This document shows, piece after piece, positions 63,956 through 64,000 of a DNA stretch of 64,000 nt. The notes below the pieces were generated by a model. It had not been told where the DNA came from. It saw nothing but the letters and a program-made list of their open reading frames with translations, and did not search any database. Position 1 is the stretch's first letter; each line of letters starts with the position of its first letter. Source of the stretch: Peribacillus asahii (GTDB taxonomy: Bacteria; Bacillota; Bacilli; Bacillales; DSM-1321); NCBI RefSeq assembly GCF_003570725.1, contig NZ_QWVS01000026.1, positions 1 through 64,000 of the forward strand, read 5' to 3'. A program made the translations under genes and the position numbers.

Positions 63956-64000
63956 ATGAAAAAATTTGCAGTTATCGTATTATCGGTTATTCTATTTTGT
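63956..64000 (+). CDS. Start of an exported protein (partial)
   Basis: ATG 63956 follows AGGGGAGAGAAAAG and opens a frame reading MKKFAVIVLSVILFC to the window end. This is the n-region and hydrophobic core of a signal peptide, possibly a lipoprotein if a lipobox follows. Product unknown. The 170 bp upstream have no other gene. Confidence 0.6.
   Translation, partial: MKKFAVIVLSVILFC

Noticed and set aside
1-64000. CRISPR array, rRNA, tRNA, intact prophage or complete IS
   Set aside because: No regularly spaced direct repeats, no tRNA-like cloverleaf with CCA-adjacent features noticed, no transposase or phage structural genes; only the IS605-like end at 14487 is mobile-element-like.

Overview
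The window reads as chromosome of a low-GC, spore-forming Bacillaceae bacterium. The signs are AT-rich DNA, strong GGAGG ribosome sites, many factor-independent terminators, a Spo0E-like phosphatase, a CodY box, a CcpA cre-like site, and relatives of Bacillus proteins such as FadF, AdhA/AdhR, YueI, GuaD and PepF. No rRNA, tRNA, CRISPR array or intact transposon was seen. Names are by recognition of motifs and family resemblance only; no search was run.

Layout. 1-5.5 kb: fatty-acid beta-oxidation genes (tail of an acyl-CoA dehydrogenase, enoyl-CoA hydratase, MaoC hydratase, FadF-type Fe-S membrane oxidoreductase) mixed with decayed coding remnants. 5.7-8.6 kb: a secreted serine hydrolase with SLH anchors and a small exported-looking protein. 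8.8-10.8 kb: a MerR regulator and the alcohol dehydrogenase it probably controls, with a textbook 19-bp-spacer operator promoter and a second, orphan operator copy. 11.2-14.2 kb (minus): a PhzS-like flavin monooxygenase, a Dabb protein and an aromatic-acid MFS carrier in one operon. 14.4-14.7 kb: an apparent IS200/IS605 right end without transposase. 14.7-20 kb: LysE exporter, amine oxidase, SnoaL-like protein, CDF transporter, thioredoxin-like protein.

20.2-24.1 kb: two glycosyltransferases and a UDP-ManNAc dehydrogenase (surface polysaccharide). 25.0-37.7 kb: a large hexuronate region (kdgK, Zn-dehydrogenase, kdgA, uxuA, SDR uxuB-type, LacI regulator, MFS transporter, AraC regulator, uxaA, a second Zn-dehydrogenase, frameshifted uxaB). 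It takes glucuronate/galacturonate-derived sugars to pyruvate and glyceraldehyde-3-phosphate. Repeated TAAATCGATTTA boxes and a cre-like site suggest joint control by the LacI regulator and CcpA. Uronate isomerase (uxaC) is not in the window.

37.8-41.3 kb (minus): lactonase, adenine deaminase, guanine deaminase. 41.4-46.4 kb: AEC transporter, a run of small unrecognised genes (including two very short ones of 43 and 33 codons), an L,D-transpeptidase, YueI and a formate/nitrite channel. 46.7-56.3 kb: CodY-box-preceded branched-chain aminotransferase, azoreductase, PepF, an SF1 helicase, a luciferase-like oxidoreductase and a PabB-PabC fusion. 56.3-64 kb: an elaborate RNA-like hairpin, a nucleotidyltransferase, a Spo0E-like gene, a zinc-ribbon protein, a leaderless endolysin-like peptidase, D-serine dehydratase with an MFS transporter, an M48 protease fused to ankyrin repeats, and the start of an exported protein.
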